From Hexactinellida sp. DTS-2022 (Eukaryota; Porifera; Hexactinellida), in the NCBI GenBank assembly GCA_028753945.1, contig JAPNXP010000003.1:4898001-4962000 (forward strand): a DNA stretch of 64,000 nt. Direction: 5' to 3'. The translations under genes were made by a program, and so were the position numbers. A model generated the notes under the pieces. It saw only the letters and a program-made list of their open reading frames with translations. It searched no databases and had not been told where the DNA came from. Positions 43,801-53,724 of this stretch are shown piece by piece. The number at the start of each line of letters is the position of its first letter. Position 1 is the first letter of the stretch.

Positions 43801-46800
43801 TATCAACAATGTGAGAACTCAGAGACAGATTAGGGAATCGGAATACAATACTAAAGTACGGAATTATGTGATAGTAATGTTAGCTCAGTTATCTTAAGCC
43901 CACCATACACGGTGCAACAATGTTGCATGCAACACAATTTTCGTGCAACATTGTTGAATGGAATTACTTTAATATACATGGTAAAAGTATTATTTAAATT
44001 CAGTACTTCACGTATAATCCCAATGGATTTGTTATTTTCCAATTCGATATTATGGATAAAACACACGTTGTCGTTTCCGCATTCTTAATTATTATACTAC
44101 GCCGGAATAGATTGCATTTGATCCGTCAACGCAAAAGGAGAATCTCCTGGGTTAAGGGTTGGATCTAAAATCAAGAGACGCAAGGCGTATTTCATCAATT
44201 GATGTAAAAAATTTCTTCACTTGACACATCCAGTTATAGAAATTTCTTAAGGATGGATCGTCTATCCAGTGATAATTATATAATTATCATAAGGTGTTGC
44301 CATTTTTGGTATTCTTAGTTAGAACTGGATATTTATATATACGTATTACGTAGATCCAAACCTCCCTTATCCGGGCACTGTCGTCCGGAGGGTGCCCATA
44401 ACTTTAAATTTTCCCGGATCTTAGAAATATAATGGTTAGTACATGTGCAATCCCAAAGTGTATAATCCATATTTTCTAGATTCATTCAAAAATCTAATAA
44501 ACATTTCTGATCGCATCATAGGTGGGTTGATACCGGACTGAGAAAATAAGTAGATACACTCGAAAGCCATGAACATCGAATTCTCAATTATTTTAACAAG
44601 GTGAAAGAATGCAAACGAAAATAATCTGAAAAACATGTACTGAATTTCCATATTTTCATGGAACAATGTTGCAAGAAAATTGAACATGTTAAATTCCCAT
44701 ACAACAACATTGTGTGCAACAATCAACATAGACGATGCAACAATGTTTTGTGCAACTTTTTTGCATGTTAAATTTACATACACGATGCAACAAAGTTGCA
44801 TCGTATATGGTGGGCTTTAGAATACCTCATCACTTGTTCTTATGGCATACTTACCAATCATTCCCTGATACAATGCTAAATCCCTTAATTTGTGTGTTGT
44901 TGTGTATTTATGGGTTTTCCCTGGATTTCACTGCTAAATACAGTGATGTTTGCCTAATAGCAATTATTCTAATAGCTATACATATTGCTCTATTAGTAAG
45001 TTATTTTCAACCCCAAAGCGAGCATTTAATGTTGATTCTGTTCCTCTAATAACAAGCAAATTTCATGTAAAATGCGACTTGCTATTACGCGAAAACCACT
45101 ATACCTGAAATTGAATAAACAGTTTATTTTGCACTTTTACAGTTATCTTATTTGTACTTGTTAACTTGTATTGTATATTTATTATAATCCAATATAAATG
45201 CTCAAATTCCTTGATAATCCTAGGATTGGCGAGTATGTCATCAGTTCCATAATAAGCGTATTACTTTGGGTTGCATTGCTACTAGAACTTCTAGTAGCAT
45301 ATAATAACCGGGTGACTTCTAGTCTAGAAGTCACCCAGTTATTATCCATTACTTAGGTGCAAGCTCGTAAGTGCGAGAAGCGCCTAGAGCTGACTAGACA
45401 GAGCGGAACGTGGATTCCGCGGCTGGAGAGACTGGTGGCGAACAGGGGGCTATCCGCTTTCGAGAAGAACCTCCTTCTGACCCTGATCGGTAGCATTATT
45501 CAGCCCAACAAGATTAACAGCTGCGGAGACATCAACCCCTACAGCACCACTTCCAGCTTTTCCATGGCAGAGCTGCTCAGGCTGTTCTGCACTAAGTCAG
45601 TATTGATAGGCTAGATAGCACCTGGGAATTATACTTGGTACTTAGGGGCCGTTAACACTGCCAAAGGGGATAAACAATGTGTGATAGACCATCCTTTTGT
45701 AATAGAAAATGGCCAAAAAATCATGTCATAGGGATCGTGTCTACTTTTCGGGAATTTTTCGTTACTTAATGTTGTAACGGCTCATTAGTTGCATTCCATG
45801 GAGTTATTATTATCACTACGGAGTTTGCTATAGTCAATTACCCCACTTAACTTCCTAGCCTGATAGAGCAAATAAAACACCGCACGTTCTTCTACAAGAA
45901 CGCTAAGCTCGTGAGAGAGGGCATGATAGTGGTGCATGACGTGGGTCTCACCGGGGACCCCTCCTCCGCTAAGGTGGAGGTGGACAGACGCATGCTGGAC
46001 TTCTCTGTGGGGCTAGACACGGAGTTCTCAGAGGTGAGAACTTAGCTACATTGTGGTGATTATGTTATGTTGGAGAGGTTAACTGTTGTATAGTGAGGTT
46101 CTTTTATTAAGAACATCCAAGGGACCAAAAATTGTATTTGTAATAGATGGACTTCATATAAGCGAACTCAACTTAATACAAACCCTAGGTAAGTTGTTAA
46201 TTTGGGTCCAAAAAGCTTGTTCATAATAAAAAGTTTTTCATATTCAGCAGATGAAAAATTGTTCACAATAAGGCCTTTCCAATCCAAATAATATTGGTTA
46301 ATTCGAATTCCGGATAAGGCGAATGCATTTTGCAAGTCCCCTGGTGTTCATACTAACCAAGTTATAGTGTATCATCAGTCTATCCCTTAATAATGCAGTG
46401 ACATAGTACAGTAGACTCTCTTTAATACGAACAGGATAAGACGAAATATCGGTTACAAGTTTTAATTCCCCTAGCATATACATATGCATTTGACTCCTGT
46501 TAATACGAATTTCTGGCTATTACGAACAAATTTGGACGGTCCCCTGGTGTTCGTATTAACGAATGTCTACTGCATTGAGAATTTGAGACAGATTATTATA
46601 TTGGCATACTTTACTGACATATCACTCTACCACTACCGTTGCTAGGTTGTGGAGGGGTCACACCTGTACTTTCCAAAGACTAAGTTCGCTATGGTTATCC
46701 TGAGCGGGGAGCAGAAACAGCTGATCCTCAGCACCGTCAGTAACTTCGACACTTATCGTCGCTGCAGGAAGAAGCTCGGACTCGATGACGTCATCACTTA

Positions 46801-49800
46801 CGGGGCGGGACTCGTGTTGCTGTTCCACGGACTCCCCGGCACTGGTAAGACTATGATGGCTAACGCATTAGCGAACAGACTAGAGAGAAAGGTAGATTAG
46901 TTGCTAGTTTGTTTGCTTGTGTTTGTAGTAGTTCTGTCCTAATTAAACCGTTATTTATAGTTTCTATTAAACCAATTAAATGGTAGACGGAAATTTCGTC
47001 TCAGGAAATTTCGTATCCGGAAATTTGGTCTCGGAAATTTGGTTTCTTGGAATTTTCGTATCCGGAATTTTCGTATCCGGAATTTTCGTATCCAGAATTT
47101 TTGTATCCAGAATATTCTTTTCACGGATATTCGTTTACATACAAATAATTTCGTTATGTTTACCAATGATATTCTCACGGGATTCTTATTTCGAAAGATA
47201 ACAATCATATAGGTGTTGCATCAAAATATTTATTGATGTTTAAAATGATGATGGCAGCCTCACAATCTTGATAAAAATACACAAACTGAAACACCACCTA
47301 TGGTGTATGTAATACAAAACCATTAACATCTTAAGTATAAAAATGTTTCATTTTCAATTCGAAAGTTACAATTATAGTATGGCTGAAGTTATTTCAATTG
47401 AATTGGTGAAGAGTACTCGAGGCAAAGATAAAGCTGCTATCCAAGGATTTGTCTATACTTTGGTTAGGTCAGTGGATGATGTTATGCAGTGGACATGTGA
47501 AAAACGAGGAGTTTGCAAAGCACGGATCCATACAAGAGACAACCAAGTAATAAAGCCAATACATATACATGAAATTGAAGATGGTCATACTCATGGATCA
47601 GATCCCGCACGTATTGTGATGCTCAAAGGGTATAATTATGCAAAACAACGCTCTATCGATTCTGAAGAGAGTACTAGAGCTATATTATCCATTGCAATTG
47701 AACAAATGCCCTCATCAAGTATAGCAAAGCTCCCCAACTTAGACTCTGTTAAAAGAACTATCCGCAATTACAAGAAAATTTCTCAAGTTAGTTGTGGTAA
47801 CCCAACATGTGCTGCCGAAATCTTGATCCCCCCCAAATACAAAATTACACTTAAACAAGAACCTTTTTTGCTATATGATTCCGGATATGGGGACAATAAA
47901 CGAATGATCGTTTTTTCCACACCGAAATTTCTATCACTTCTCCAACAATCCAACACATGGTACGCTGACGGGACATTTAAAGTAGTTCCTGAATACTTCT
48001 TTCAGTTATACACGATACATGCTGAGAAGGATGGCTATGTTTTTCCCTGTGTATATGCCCTCCTTCCAGATAAAAGAGAATGTACTTATAACATACTTCT
48101 TCGAAAACTTCTCGAATTATGCCCAGGCTTGAATCCTGCTAATATCATGACCGACTTTGAAAAGGCGGCAATAAATTCTTTCGAAGAACATTTTCTTGCC
48201 GTAACATCAGGATGTTTCTTTCATCTTTCCCAAAATATATATCGAAAGATACAATCTGAGGGATTAACAGGTCAGTATCAGTCAGATATTGAATTCGGTT
48301 TGAGTTTAAAGATGCTACCAAGCCTTGCATTTGTTCCGGAACAAGAGGTTGTTAGTTGTTTCAATAATATTATGCCAGATTTTCCCGCGTCAGCACTGAA
48401 TGTAGCAAAGTACTTCGAAGATACTTATATTGGAAAACTGCTTCCAGATCAAAGTAGAAGACTTCCACAATTCCCAATCAGAATTTGGAATATGTATGAA
48501 AGGGTGCAAGGAGAACTCGCTCGCACAAATAATGCTGTCGAGGGTTGGCACAATGCCTTCCAAACCAGCATAGCTTGTTCTCACCCAACAACCTCTAAAT
48601 TATTTAACGTATTACAGAGAGAGCAGTCCCTTCAGGAAGCAACATTGGTGAAGTGGGAGGCTGGGCAGAGGAAGTTAGCCAGCAAAAAATCAATGGAACG
48701 TAATGCACGTATCCGAACATTAGTTTCAGATTTCGAAAATCGGGATACCGCTACCTATCTCAAGGGAATAGCACATAACTTTGACTTTTAATATATCTCC
48801 ATCATACTTACTCTTAATTATAGTACTATTTACCTACCACATACTAATTAAAAGTTGCAATAAAAAAAAATATGGATTGTTTCGTATATATAAAAGGGAT
48901 CCCTAATATTATATATCGACCAGATTTTTACGATAGTAACTAATAAGTTATCGCTGGGTCCCCGAGCTATTAGGTCCATAAATAAAATATATTCCGAAGA
49001 CAAAAATTCTGGATACCAAAATTCCGGATACCAAAATTCCGGATACCAAAATTCCAAGAGACCAAATTTCCGAGACCAAATTTCCGGATACGAAATTTCC
49101 TGAGACGAAATTTCCGCCATTCCAATTAAATACAGCAAAACCTCCAAAAGTGACCTTAAGAAATGAACAACTCCAAAATATGAACAATTTTTATCGGCAC
49201 CAAATTTTCCTATTGCTTTAGACACACGTTATGATATATGATGAAAGTGAACACCTCAAAAGTGAACGTTTTGGCTGGTCCCCAGGGTGTTCACTTTCTA
49301 AAGATTTTACTGGATTATACTTTCGTGCCATTTTATGCAATCTTACACTAGGATTAATTACACTGTATATTTAGTTCAGAATTACCAACAGTTTTAAATC
49401 ACATAAAATATCAAATCAACAGGCCGTTAGTAAAGATGAATAGGATATAATTTCACTATTTTGTTATTTGTTATTTACTCTCTGCTGTGTGTTTATAGAT
49501 TTTGCTGATTAACTTTCCTTCCCTTGGCTCTATGTCCGCTGGTGAAAATTTCAAGTTTATTTTCAGAGAAGCTAAGATTAACGATGCTATTCTGTTCTTT
49601 GATGAGTGCGAGGGAATATTCGAGACACGCGAAAAAGGCGGTCACAACATAAACCTGCTGCTCACTGAAATTGGTAACTTTATTCAACTCCTTTGCCCAA
49701 AACTGGTAGTATACAGTATATTATCTTGTAATACGAACACCAGGGAACCTCAAAGTTTGTCCGTATTAACCGAGTTCATTTGCTTGCATATGTATAGGCT

Positions 49801-52800
49801 AGGGCAGGTTTTTCTTTTAAAAACCCCTGCCCTAGCCTATAGGCAGGGGTTTTTTTTTGGGAGTTACTCCACGATTCGGGTCGGCCGCGGCCACTGTATC
49901 GATGAGTTACACCAAGGTTTCAACCTTTAAAAAAAAGAAGGAAATTAAACCTTGTACTCCATAACCGATATTTCGCCTTATCCGTGTTCCTATTGACGAG
50001 AGTCTACGGTATACTAACTGGTTTGATAGTTGTTACGTATTACATATTGAATTATAGAGAGACATGACGGGCTGATCATAATGGCTACCAACAGGCCGTA
50101 CGACCTGGACGAAGCAATGCACCGCAGGATAACTATTGCTATCGAGTTCCCTAAGCCGGACCATATTCTCCGTAAGGAGATATGGGCCTCGCACATCCCG
50201 CCCGCCATGAAGCTAGCTGAGGACGTAGACCTGACAGAGCTAGCGCTCAGGTAGTCACTCTCTCTCTATATAGCTATTCTCTCTATATATAGCTAGTCTC
50301 TCTCTCTATAGCTAGTCTCTCTCTATATATAGCTAGTCTCTCCTATATAGCTAGTCTCTCCTATATAGCTAGTCTCTCTATATAGCTAGTCTCTCTCTAT
50401 ATAGCTAGTCTCTCTCTATATAGCTAGTCTCTCTCAATACAGCTAGTCTCTCTCTATAGCTAGTCTCTCTATCTAGCTAGACTCTCTCTATATAGCTAGT
50501 CTCTCTCTATATAGCTAGTCTCTCTCTATATAGCTAGTCTCTCTCTATATAGCTAGTCTCTCTCAATACAGCTAGTCTCTCTCTATAGCTAGTCTCTCTA
50601 TCTAGCTAGACTCTCTCTATATAGCTAGTCTCTCTCTATATAGCTAGTCTCTCTCTATATAGCTAGTCTCTCTCTATATATAGCTAGACTCTCTCTATAT
50701 AGTTAATCCTCTCTATATAGCTAGACTCTCTCTATATAGCTAGTATCTCTATCTAGCTAGACTCTATCTATACTCTCTCTATATAGCTAGTCTCTCTCTA
50801 TATATAGTTAATCCTCTCTATATAGCTAGACTCTCTCTATATAGTTAATCCTCTCTATATAGCTAGACTCTCTCTATATAGCTAGTCTCTCTATCTAGGT
50901 AGACTCTCTCTATACTCTCTCTATATAGCTAGTTTCTCTCTATATAGCTAGACTCTCTCTATACTCTCTCTATATAGCTAGTTTCTCTCTATATAGCTAG
51001 ACTCTCTCTATATACATAGTTAATCCTCTCTATATAGCTAGACTCTCTCTATATAGTTAATCCTCTCTATATAGCTAGTCTCTCTATATAGCTAGTCTCT
51101 CTATAGAGACTAGCTTTATAGAGATAGTCTAGCAGAGAGACTAGCTATATAGAGAGAGTCTAGCTATAGAGAGACTAGTTATATAGAGAGACTAGTTATA
51201 TAGAGAGAGTCTAGCTATAGAGAGACTAGCTATATAGAGAGACTAGCTATAGAGAGACTAGCTATATAGAGAGAGTCTAGCTATAGAGAGACTAGCTATA
51301 TAGAGAGACTGGCTATAGAGAGACTAGCTATATAGAGAGAGTCTAGCTATAGAGAGACTAGCTATATAGAGAGAGTCTAGCTATATAGAGAGAGTCTCTC
51401 TATAGCTAGACTCTCTCTGAATAGCTAGTCTCTCTCCATACATATAGCTAGTTTCTATTGAGTCAATATAGCTAGTCTCTATATGGAGGGATTAACGGAA
51501 TCTGTAGATATAGTGTGTACGAGCTCTTGCGTTTCGGTCGCTTCGTGACGGATTATTAAACTATTAAACAGTATTGATTTTTCCATACTACAACAATAAA
51601 TTTAATTAATATTATAGTTTTTAAGTGCCAAATTCGAATTCAGCTTATTCACCTGTTATAACATATGAAAGTTAGTCTATGATATTTTACTCTATTATAA
51701 AGCGGTTTCTATTTTACCTATCACACTTATATATTCTTAATTTTATTATATAGAACGAGATATCGTAATACATTTTCAATATAAATGTTTATTTGTATAT
51801 AGTATTCTATCAGCCAATGTGTTTATTTAGTGTTTGCAATTAGATTCGAACTGACTGGTGGATTTATTAAGAACTCCATCCTCTCTGCGCTTTCTATCGC
51901 GGTCTCGCGAGACGGAGACAGCCCGAACGTCTGCCAGGATGATCTCCTGAAGGGAGCCAACCTGCAGCTCAGAGGCAGACTCAGAATGAAGGACTTCGAC
52001 AGAAGAGTCATACCTTCTGTAGGACTGGATGAGGTAGGGTGTCTATAACTTTCCTTTATATACGTATTACCCATTAGAGTGTATCTATTTACACACTACT
52101 CACTCTAGGTGATAATAAGCGCTGACATAATGTGTTCGCTGAAGGAGATAGTCCAGTACGAGAAGGCCCGAGCCGTCCTATTCGGCCAGTGGGGGTTCGG
52201 CAAGAGCTCAGCCAGAGGTCTGGCGGTGCTGATGCACGGGAAGCCAGGCACTGGCAAGTCCCACGCAGCGGAGGCCATAGGCTACGAAGTGGGAAAGCCG
52301 CTTAAAGTGGTTAATTGCGGAGAGCTGCTGAGTAAGTGGGTGGGGGAGAGCACTAAGAACATAGACGCACTCTTTGAGGAATCTATAAGCATTGATGCTA
52401 TCCTATTGTTTGATGATTGTGATGGTTTGTTCGGCAGCCGAACTTCTATGGGAAGTTCCACCGACAGATATGCTAATGTGGATGTGGGAGTGTTGCTCTA
52501 CCACATCGAGAGGTTCCCTGGCATTGTCATTATGACTACCAATGTTATTGAGAATCTCGATAAAGCGTTTTACCGCAGGTTTCGCTATATGCTGCATTTT
52601 GATAGTCCGAACCAAGTCGAACGAGCTAAACTCTGGAAGACACTTATTCCCAGTGAAACACCGGTCAAAGGTGAGATTGATTTCCTTAGCCTTAGCAATT
52701 TTGAAATGACTGGTGGCTCAATTAAGAATTGTATATTTCGCGCGGCAGCAAAAGCCGCACTTCGCCCGGTCCCTGAACGAATGGTAACAACTGACGACTT

Positions 52801-52873
52801 GATGAAGGCCGCAACAAATGAACTGGATAAAGAGAATAGAAATTTAGGCGATGCCAAAAACATATATTCTTGA
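40854..52873 (+). CDS. Tandem AAA+ ATPase, 13 exons
   Basis: Exons are 40854-41105, 41356-41633, 41702-41901, 42650-42900, 43263-43443, 43677-43810, 45357-45595, 45859-46033, 46646-46891, 49499-49673, 50058-50250, 51844-52033 and 52109-52873. All introns are GT-AG, every phase joins, and the product is 1,092 residues. Residues 1-570 are mostly helical and acidic without a recognised domain. D1: Walker A GLPGTGKT at 632-639, Walker B FFDE with Asp 687-Glu 688, sensor-1 Asn 722, and sensor-2 region ELTGGFIKN. D2: Walker A GKPGTGKS at 882-889, Walker B LLFDD with Asp in place of Glu at 941, DRYAN, and MTTN. The sequence style (FDxCDxLFGSR, RYAN) is closer to bacterial SpoVK-like AAA proteins than to CDC48, NSF or PEX1. 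Probable role: ATP-driven remodelling; substrate unknown. The introns hold many transposons. Confidence 0.87.
41918..42518. mobile_element. Tigger-like MITE carrying the nested ggtcc element
   Basis: The ends cagtcgagtccgcttaatag and gacaggttctactg are pogo/Tigger-like and flanked by TA. The 41940-42392 element interrupts it after 22 bp. It lies in AAA intron 3. Confidence 0.65.
41940..42392. mobile_element. ggtcc-palindrome element with ctgtcac ends, copy 2
   Basis: The ends ctgtcactggaaaattgg and aaaatttccgtgacag are inverted. The interior alternates ggtccngggaccaa with ttccatggaa palindromes. It has the same architecture as 35800-36454, nested in a Tigger-like MITE. Confidence 0.7.
43040..43258. 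repeat. Tigger-like sequence upstream of AAA exon 5
   Basis: It begins acagtgaaactcgttataac and contains three copies of ggttgtgttataac-like motifs. Its right part runs directly into the exon 5 acceptor at 43262, so it may supply the branch region. Confidence 0.5.
43897..44816. mobile_element. 920-bp PIF/Harbinger-like non-autonomous element, TSD tta
   Basis: The ends agcccaccatacacggtgca and gcatcgtatatggtgggct are inverted, and tta flanks both sides (43894-43896 and 44817-44819). Subterminal gcaacaatgttgc palindromes repeat at both ends. A 3-bp tta duplication fits PIF/Harbinger. No transposase ORF is present. It lies in AAA intron 6. Confidence 0.7.
45297..45345. repeat. Hairpin just upstream of AAA exon 7
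   Basis: The arms ataaccgggtgacttctag and ctagaagtcacccagttat are near-perfect inverted repeats, ending about 10 bp before the exon 7 acceptor at 45356. Confidence 0.75.
46409..46572. mobile_element. Tigger-like MITE, cagtagactctcgttaatac family
   Basis: The ends cagtagactctctttaatac and gtattaacgaatgtctactg are inverted, with TA on the left. It lies in AAA intron 8. Confidence 0.8.
46982..49121 (+). mobile_element. Complete MULE (Mutator-like) transposon with 10-bp TSD
   Basis: The inverted ends of about 130 bp (46985-47115 and 48995-49119) are built of modules such as ggaaatttcgtctc, ggaaatttcgtatcc and ggaattttcgtatcc in the same order on both sides. The 10-bp sequence ccaattaaat flanks the element (46972-46981 and 49122-49131), consistent with the 8-10 bp duplications of MULEs. 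An intact transposase lies between. The insertion is in intron 9 of the AAA gene, between the exons carrying Walker A and Walker B of D1. Confidence 0.9.
47343..48791 (+). CDS. MULE transposase with FLYWCH-like zinc finger
   Basis: Encodes 482 residues, uninterrupted. Residues about 45-85 resemble a FLYWCH or WRKY-GCM1-type DNA-binding finger (W-x-C, CKARIHT, HTHG). The MULE DDE core is complete: Asp 209 in YADGTFKVVP, Asp 271 in MTDFEKAA, the CxxH motif CFFH at 291-294, and Glu 400 in NNAVEGWHNAF. Similar proteins are common as animal MULE transposases. Intact frame, termini and TSD make this copy a candidate autonomous element. A second in-frame ATG 12 codons downstream (SMAEV) may be the true start. 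Confidence 0.92.
   Translation: MFHFQFESYNYSMAEVISIELVKSTRGKDKAAIQGFVYTLVRSVDDVMQWTCEKRGVCKARIHTRDNQVIKPIHIHEIEDGHTHGSDPARIVMLKGYNYAKQRSIDSEESTRAILSIAIEQMPSSSIAKLPNLDSVKRTIRNYKKISQVSCGNPTCAAEILIPPKYKITLKQEPFLLYDSGYGDNKRMIVFSTPKFLSLLQQSNTWYADGTFKVVPEYFFQLYTIHAEKDGYVFPCVYALLPDKRECTYNILLRKLLELCPGLNPANIMTDFEKAAINSFEEHFLAVTSGCFFHLSQNIYRKIQSEGLTGQYQSDIEFGLSLKMLPSLAFVPEQEVVSCFNNIMPDFPASALNVAKYFEDTYIGKLLPDQSRRLPQFPIRIWNMYERVQGELARTNNAVEGWHNAFQTSIACSHPTTSKLFNVLQREQSLQEATLVKWEAGQRKLASKKSMERNARIRTLVSDFENRDTATYLKGIAHNFDF
49133..49312. mobile_element. Tigger-like MITE, aagtgaacacctc family, copy 2
   Basis: The ends cagcaaaacctccaaaag and ctttctaaagattttactg are TA-flanked. It matches 19545-19711 and touches the right target duplication of the MULE. 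It lies in AAA intron 9. Confidence 0.75.
49709..50013. mobile_element. Interrupted Tigger-like MITE
   Basis: The outer parts (taatacgaacaccagggaac; attgacgagagtctacgg) match the 19019, 20920 and 46409 family. The centre (about 49805-49960) is an unrelated insertion with a hairpin, acccctgccctagcctata against taggcaggggt. It lies in AAA intron 10. Confidence 0.6.
50258..51440. repeat. CT-rich satellite that reverses orientation (AAA intron 11)
   Basis: About 850 bp of agctagtctctctctatat-like units run in one direction. At about 51107 the array turns round (gctagtctctctatagagac) and continues for about 280 bp as the reverse complement, then flips again near 51400. The two halves can pair into a very long hairpin. 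Confidence 0.9.
51517..51560 (-). repeat. Dispersed GC-rich element, partial inverted copy
   Basis: The sequence tttcggtcgcttcgtgacgg is the reverse complement of the gtcgcaaagcgaccga part of 2478-2563. Confidence 0.55.
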
Positions 52874-52983
52874 CGAGTTTGTTATGAGCTCATATAGTTT
52901 TATATTTTAGACAGCATGTATAGTGTGGAGGTTTGTAGGGTAAATATCATATTGTCTTGGAATGAAAATCTGTTTTATACAGG

Positions 52984-53281
52984 TAGGGCTGAAACGAATA
53001 TTCGAAATGTAACGAACGAATATTCGAATATTCGTTCGTTTTGATGACAATTATAATGAATTATTAAATCAAATTCAAGGCTCAAAATACAGTGGAAAAT
53101 ATTTTTTGTTAATGTTACAATAGTTTAATAATTTAGCTAGGATTTATGATCTTTCCAATCTAAACAAAAGTCATGTTGTTGTCGAAATGTAGTAACGGAT
53201 ATCCGTATCAACTTAATATTTGTTCAAACGAATATTCGTTCAATGATTTCGAACGAATATTCGGTATAATAGTTTTAGCCC
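52984..53281. mobile_element. hAT-like MITE with cgaatattcg palindromes
   Basis: The left end tagggctgaaacgaatattc and right end gaatattcggtataatagtt then ttagccca are inverted, with several gaacgaatattcg palindromes in each half. No exact TSD is visible. Its right 169 bp are included in the 612-bp direct repeat and are therefore present again at 56937-57105. Confidence 0.7.
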
Positions 53282-53724
53282 AAATTACTCGCACACGTCC
53301 ACAGAGCTGACAACTACATTTTATGTTATAAATTGAGTCTTGTTTTTGTCTCTCAATTTAATTACTAATTCGGACAACCTAGTCACCATTGTAAAGTGCA
53401 TAAACTCAAAGTGGCCAGCAGGGGCGCCCGCAGGTTAAAAAATGATGTACGCACAATATTTTTTTCAGACAGTTTCTGTATCCAATTTCCGAACTGATGA
53501 GTCTTATGACTAATTTTTAAAAATCTTAGCACAAAAGAGTGTTAAAATTAATTAACAGATAAAATTTGCTATACGCACGTGCGTATAGTGCGTATGCCTG
53601 CGGGCGCCCTTGGTGGCCAGTCATGGCCAGATTATTTCCAAGTTCCAATAGATGCATAGGAATATTAGCGGTTTATAATCCGTAACCTTCCCCAAAAATT
53701 ATCATGACTTATAAGCTGGATAGG
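53113..53724 (+). repeat. 612-bp direct repeat flanking a LINE, left copy
   Basis: By eye it is identical to 56937-57548. It starts inside the cgaatattcg MITE and ends at the first base of the LINE 5' region. It lacks TG...CA ends and so is not an LTR. It contains a small acgcacgtgcgtat palindrome and a gggcgcccgcagg/ctgcgggcgccc inverted pair. Confidence 0.9.

Noticed and set aside
46951..47208. ORFs over the MULE left end
   Set aside because: Low-complexity translation of the terminal modules; the mirror image occurs at 48848-49225.
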